DNA of 64,000 bases from Compostimonas suwonensis (GTDB lineage: Bacteria > Actinomycetota > Actinomycetes > Actinomycetales > Microbacteriaceae). The position numbers were made by a program, and so were the translations under genes. Of the stretch, positions 60,660 through 64,000 are shown piece by piece. Position 1 is the first letter of the stretch, and the number at the start of each line of letters is the position of its first letter. Below the pieces are notes generated by a model. The model saw only the letters and a list, made by a program, of their open reading frames with translations. It made no database searches and was not told the DNA's origin. The DNA lies in the NCBI RefSeq assembly GCF_002797855.1, contig NZ_PGFB01000007.1:47382-111381 (forward strand), written 5' to 3'.

Positions 60660-62036
60660 CTAGCCGAGCGGCATCCACCATGCGGGTCCGCTCGAGCCGG
60701 CGGGATAGTCGTCGAGCGGAACCTTGTCCTTGCGCCACGCCTTGATCACCGGGGCCACGATCCGCCAGCAGTCCTCCGCCGTGTCCCCGCGCACCGAGAG
60801 CGACGGGTCGCCGGCCAGGATGCCCTCGAGCACCTCGGCGTAGGCCAGCAGCTGGCCCTCGCCGAAGGTCGCGCCGAGACTCACCCTCTCCAGCTCCTTC
60901 GGGTCGCCGGGGCCGTTGATGTTGAGCTCGAGCGACATCTCGTCGGGCGCGAGCATGATGCGCAGCTTCGTGGGCGCCTCGACGCCCCACAGGCCCGTGG
61001 GCAGGTGCGGCACCGGTTTGAAGGTCACGACGATCTCACGACGCCGCTCCCCGAGCGCCTTGCCCGAGCGGAGTGTGAACGGCACGCCGGCCCAGCGCCA
61101 GGTGTTGACCTCGAAGGTGACCTCGGCCAGGGTCTCGGTCTCCCTCGCCGGGTCCACGCCCTTCTCGGCCACGTACGACTTGAGCGACCGGCCGTCGACC
61201 GTGCCCTTCGTGTAGCGCCCGCGCCGGCTCGACTTCACCGGGCTGCCGCGCCACACCCTCGTGGCGCGCAGCATCATGCCCTTCGCGTCGCGGAGGTCCG
61301 CGGCATCCAGGGTCGACGGCGGCTCCATCGCGAGAACGGCCATGACCTGCAGCAGGTGGCTCTGGATCATGTCTACGAGCGCGCCGGCGCCGTCGTAGTA
61401 GCGCGCGCGGTCCTCGAGGCCCAGCTGCTCGTCGTAGACGATGTCGATCCGCTCGATGTGCTCGCTGTTCCACAGGGGCTCGAAGATCCGGTTCGCGAAT
61501 CGGAGGCCCACGAGGTTGAAGACCGTCGAGCGGCCCAGGAAGTGATCGACCCGGTGGATGCGGTCCTCGGGAACGAGCTTGGCGAGCACGCCGTTGAGCT
61601 TCTCGGCGCTGCGCTGATCGGTGCCGAACGGCTTCTCGAGGCACAGCGTCGTGCCGGCGGGAAGATCGATCGTGAGCATCGCCGCGCACGACATCGCCGT
61701 GACCGCGGGCGGAAGCGCGAAGTAGATCGCCGGGGCGCCCTCGACCAGGGCGAAGAGCTCGGTGAGCTCCTCGGGCGAGGTGACGTCGGCCTTGTGGTAG
61801 CTCGTCGACGCGAGAACGGCGTCGACGGCGGGGCCGGATGCATCGACCGTCGCAAAGGAGGTGCGCACCGTCTCGGCCCAGGTGTCGGCGTCCCAATCCT
61901 CGGCACCCGAGCCCATGAGCGCAACACGCCGATCGGGATTGCGGGTGAGGAGCTGGCCCAGGGCCGGCAGGAGCAGACGGGACGAGAGATCTCCGCTCGC
62001 TCCGAAGATGAGCAGAGTCGCAACAGTCGAGGCCAT
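60660..62036 (-). CDS. zwf: Glucose-6-phosphate dehydrogenase
   Basis: A 458-residue enzyme. Seen: the NADP motif LLIFGASGDLSSRLLLPAL, EKPFGTD, the active site RVDHFLG near residue 165, and WRWAGVPFTLRSGKAL near residue 330. It oxidises glucose-6-phosphate to the lactone and makes NADPH. Somewhat shorter than the usual ~490-510, so it may be a second, divergent paralogue rather than the main pentose-pathway enzyme (usually next to tal/pgi). Divergent from the GH15 gene with only 30 bp between the starts. Confidence 0.93.
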   Translation of the reverse strand: MASTVATLLIFGASGDLSSRLLLPALGQLLTRNPDRRVALMGSGAEDWDADTWAETVRTSFATVDASGPAVDAVLASTSYHKADVTSPEELTELFALVEGAPAIYFALPPAVTAMSCAAMLTIDLPAGTTLCLEKPFGTDQRSAEKLNGVLAKLVPEDRIHRVDHFLGRSTVFNLVGLRFANRIFEPLWNSEHIERIDIVYDEQLGLEDRARYYDGAGALVDMIQSHLLQVMAVLAMEPPSTLDAADLRDAKGMMLRATRVWRGSPVKSSRRGRYTKGTVDGRSLKSYVAEKGVDPARETETLAEVTFEVNTWRWAGVPFTLRSGKALGERRREIVVTFKPVPHLPTGLWGVEAPTKLRIMLAPDEMSLELNINGPGDPKELERVSLGATFGEGQLLAYAEVLEGILAGDPSLSVRGDTAEDCWRIVAPVIKAWRKDKVPLDDYPAGSSGPAWWMPLG

Positions 62037-62066
62037 GATTCTCAGAGTAGCTGTCAGGATGAGTGA

Positions 62067-63890
62067 ATGGCACTCACTATCGAGGACTACGCACTTATCA
62101 GCGACTGCCACACCGCGGCACTCGTCGGCGCAGACGGAAGCGTCGACTGGCTCTGCCTCCCCCGTTACGATTCCTCCTCGATCTTCGCCGCTCTTCTGGG
62201 CGACGAGAGCCACGGTCGGTGGCTGCTCGCACCCGCCGACCCGTCCGCCGTCGCCACCCGCGGCTACCGCGGCGACACCTTCGTGCTGTCCACCCGCTGG
62301 GCCACCGACGACGGCGAGGTCGAGGTCGTCGACTTCATGCCGCACGGCGACGGACGCGCCGACCTCGTGCGCCGGGTACGCGGCATCCGCGGCACGGTCG
62401 TTATGCACGAGGCCCTCACCCTGCGGTTCGGCTACGCCACCGCCGTCCCCTGGGTCAGGCAGGTCGCCGAACCCGGCGGGTCGTCCCTCGTCGCGATCGC
62501 CGGGCCCGACGCCGTTGTGCTCCGCGGCCCCGAGCTCTCCCCCGACGACCACAGGCACACCGCCGACTTCGAGGTGCGCGAGGGCGAGACGATCGATCTC
62601 GTGCTCACCTGGTTCCGCTCGCACCGCTCGGTTCCGGCGCCGATCGAGGCGGATCGGGTGCAGGCGCACACCGAGCGCTGGTGGCAGGACTGGGCGCGCA
62701 ACTGCTCGCACGACGGCCCGTACCACGACGAGGTCATCCGTTCCCTCCTCGTGCTCCGCGCGCTCACCCACGAGAAGACCGGCGGAATCGTCGCGGCCGC
62801 CACCACCTCCCTGCCCGAGACCTTCGGCGGCAACCGCAACTGGGACTACCGCTACGTCTGGCTGCGCGATGCGGCGCTGACCCTCGAGGTGCTGCTCGGG
62901 CACGGCTTCGAGCGCGAGGCCAACGACTGGCGCGCCTGGCTGCTGCGCGCGATCGCCGGCGACCCCGGCGACGTGCAGATCATGTACGGCCTCTCCGGCG
63001 AGAGGTATCTCGCCGAGCGCGAGCTCCCGAGCCTGCCCGGATACCAGGGCGCCTCGCCCGTGCGGATCGGCAACGGCGCCTTCCAGCAGTTCCAGGGCGA
63101 TGTGATCGGCGAGGTCATGGTCGCCCTGCACACCGCGCGACAGACCGGCGTCGAGGAGTCCCAGTTCTCCTGGCCGCTGCAACGCGCGCTCATGGGCCAG
63201 CTCGAGGCCACCTGGATGCTGCCCGACCACGGCATCTGGGAGATCCGTGGCGACGTGCAGCACTTCACGCACTCGCGCGCCATGATCTGGGCGGCGCTCG
63301 ACCGGGCCGTACGGGCGGTCACCGAGCACGGCTTCGAGGGCCCCGTCGAGCGCTGGGCTCAGCTGCGCGACCAGGTGCGAGACGAGATCGAGAGCCAGGG
63401 GGTCGATCCCGTGCGCGGCTGCTACGTGCAGCACTACGGCACGACAGAGGTGGATGCCTCGCTCCTGCAGCTCGCGCAGGTCGGCTACTGTGCCCCCGAC
63501 GACCCGCGGATGCTCGCGACCGTCGCCGCCATCGAGCAGGATCTGCTGCAGGACGGCCTCGTTATGCGCTACCGCACCGAATCGGGCGTCGACGGGCTGC
63601 CGCCCGGAGAGAATCCGTTCCTCGCCTGCTCCTTCTGGATGGTCGAGCAGTATGCCCGCTCCGGGCGAGTGGATGACGCGACAGCGCTTATGGATCGCCT
63701 CGTCGGGTTCGCCAACGACGTCGGCCTGCTCTCGGAGGAGTACGACGTCGGCAACGACCGGCAGGCCGGCAACACGCCGCAGGCGCTCTCCCACCTCGCC
63801 CTGGTGCGAGCAGCCGACGCGATCGCGGAGGCGAGAGGGATCGACATCCACGGCTCCCACCGCAACGCGTCGGGTGCGGCCTCGGTGTGA
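62067..63890 (+). CDS. Glycoside hydrolase family 15 protein (trehalase/glucoamylase-like)
   Basis: A 607-residue protein in the size range of actinobacterial GH15 trehalases. N-terminal beta domain (ALTIEDYALISDCHTAALVG, DGSVDWLCLPRYDS), then the (alpha/alpha)6 barrel with GGNRNWDYRYVWLRDAA, a first catalytic-Glu region near WEIRGDVQHFTHSRAMIW, and LSEEYDVGNDRQAGNTPQALSH at the second (given as its start LSEEYDVGND). No signal peptide, so cytoplasmic. It cleaves trehalose or alpha-glucans to glucose, which fits with otsA/otsB and zwf in the same window. Confidence 0.92.
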   Translation: MALTIEDYALISDCHTAALVGADGSVDWLCLPRYDSSSIFAALLGDESHGRWLLAPADPSAVATRGYRGDTFVLSTRWATDDGEVEVVDFMPHGDGRADLVRRVRGIRGTVVMHEALTLRFGYATAVPWVRQVAEPGGSSLVAIAGPDAVVLRGPELSPDDHRHTADFEVREGETIDLVLTWFRSHRSVPAPIEADRVQAHTERWWQDWARNCSHDGPYHDEVIRSLLVLRALTHEKTGGIVAAATTSLPETFGGNRNWDYRYVWLRDAALTLEVLLGHGFEREANDWRAWLLRAIAGDPGDVQIMYGLSGERYLAERELPSLPGYQGASPVRIGNGAFQQFQGDVIGEVMVALHTARQTGVEESQFSWPLQRALMGQLEATWMLPDHGIWEIRGDVQHFTHSRAMIWAALDRAVRAVTEHGFEGPVERWAQLRDQVRDEIESQGVDPVRGCYVQHYGTTEVDASLLQLAQVGYCAPDDPRMLATVAAIEQDLLQDGLVMRYRTESGVDGLPPGENPFLACSFWMVEQYARSGRVDDATALMDRLVGFANDVGLLSEEYDVGNDRQAGNTPQALSHLALVRAADAIAEARGIDIHGSHRNASGAASV

Positions 63891-63920
63891 CGACCGCCGC
63901 TTAACATGGTGGGTTAACTG

Positions 63921-63953
63921 CGGATGGCCACCCCCTGTGGGGGTGGCCATCCG
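63921..63953 (-). terminator. rRNA operon terminator hairpin
   Basis: Arms of 15 bp (63921-63935 and 63939-63953) with perfect pairing around the 3-nt loop TGT, G+C-rich, just 10 bp beyond the 5S rRNA 3' end on the minus strand; also able to end the GH15 transcript. Confidence 0.85.
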
Positions 63954-63963
63954 TGTAATGGTT

Positions 63964-64000
63964 GTCCGGCGGTGTCCTACTCTCCCACAAGGTCACCCTT
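63964..64000 (-). rRNA. rrf: 5S rRNA, 3' end only (5' part off the right edge)
   Basis: The minus strand reads ...TGTGGGAGAGTAGGACACC then GCCGGACA, the conserved 3' end of actinobacterial 5S rRNA. The gene runs leftward out of a presumed 16S-23S-5S operon beyond the window edge; the exact 3' end is uncertain by a few bases. Confidence 0.85.

Overview
The window is 64 kb of high-GC DNA (about two thirds to 70% G+C by eye) with dense gene packing, ATGA and TGATG start/stop overlaps, frequent GTG starts and a tRNA gene without an encoded CCA. Gene content (LAxTG-type surface protein, CGNR regulator, GH15 trehalase-like enzyme, otsAB, ABC sugar importer without its own ATPase) points to an actinobacterium, most likely of the Microbacteriaceae. 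That placement is inference from style and families, not from a marker gene: the 5S rRNA at the right edge is only partly inside the window.

Left part, 1-12.6 kb: a catabolic island. A partial iron-type alcohol dehydrogenase and an Ldh-family dehydrogenase are divergent from an IclR regulator. A LacI regulator faces an operon of an enolase-superfamily enzyme (MLE type), a signal-less sugar-binding protein, a lipoprotein sugar-binding protein and two ABC permeases. Three copies of a GTTAACGTTA(A/T)C palindrome tie the LacI gene to the operon. On the opposite strand an adenylating enzyme and an aldehyde-dehydrogenase-like reductase (EhpF/EhpG or LuxE/LuxC style) form an operon with a second IclR gene. 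Together these look like uptake and oxidation/reduction of an unknown carboxylate or sugar acid.

12.6-31.9 kb: small accessory units, most of them a regulator divergent from its target with a visible palindrome between them: MBL hydrolase/TetR, TetR/NAD(P)-binding protein, AraC/aldo-keto reductase, CGNR/EamA exporter, a Doc toxin with a ribbon-helix-helix antitoxin, MFS exporter/AraC, a class A beta-lactamase whose frame runs far past its domain into a decayed SpoIIM-like gene, a large lamin-tail surface protein, and a TetR-controlled operon of EthD protein, flavin disulfide reductase and HdeD-like membrane protein.

31.9-33 kb is a clearly lower-GC stretch with small odd genes, ending exactly at the terminator of a tRNA-Gln(CTG). 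That tRNA lies at the end of a gltX - TrxR-like - tRNA-Gln unit.

33-52 kb is core metabolism on the minus strand: gltX, ilvE, leuB, serA, ilvC, ilvN, ilvB, ilvD (branched-chain amino acid and serine synthesis) and otsB/otsA (trehalose synthesis; otsA seems to start at a rare ATT codon). The last ~90 codons of ilvD have foreign-looking codon use.

52-64 kb: a TIM-barrel isomerase, a TetR-controlled export unit (MMPL/RND transporter fused to a minimal P-loop domain, plus a YhgE/Pip protein), an ArsB/SLC13-type transporter, two small unknown genes, zwf, a GH15 enzyme, and the 3' end of a 5S rRNA that marks an rRNA operon running leftward from beyond the right edge.
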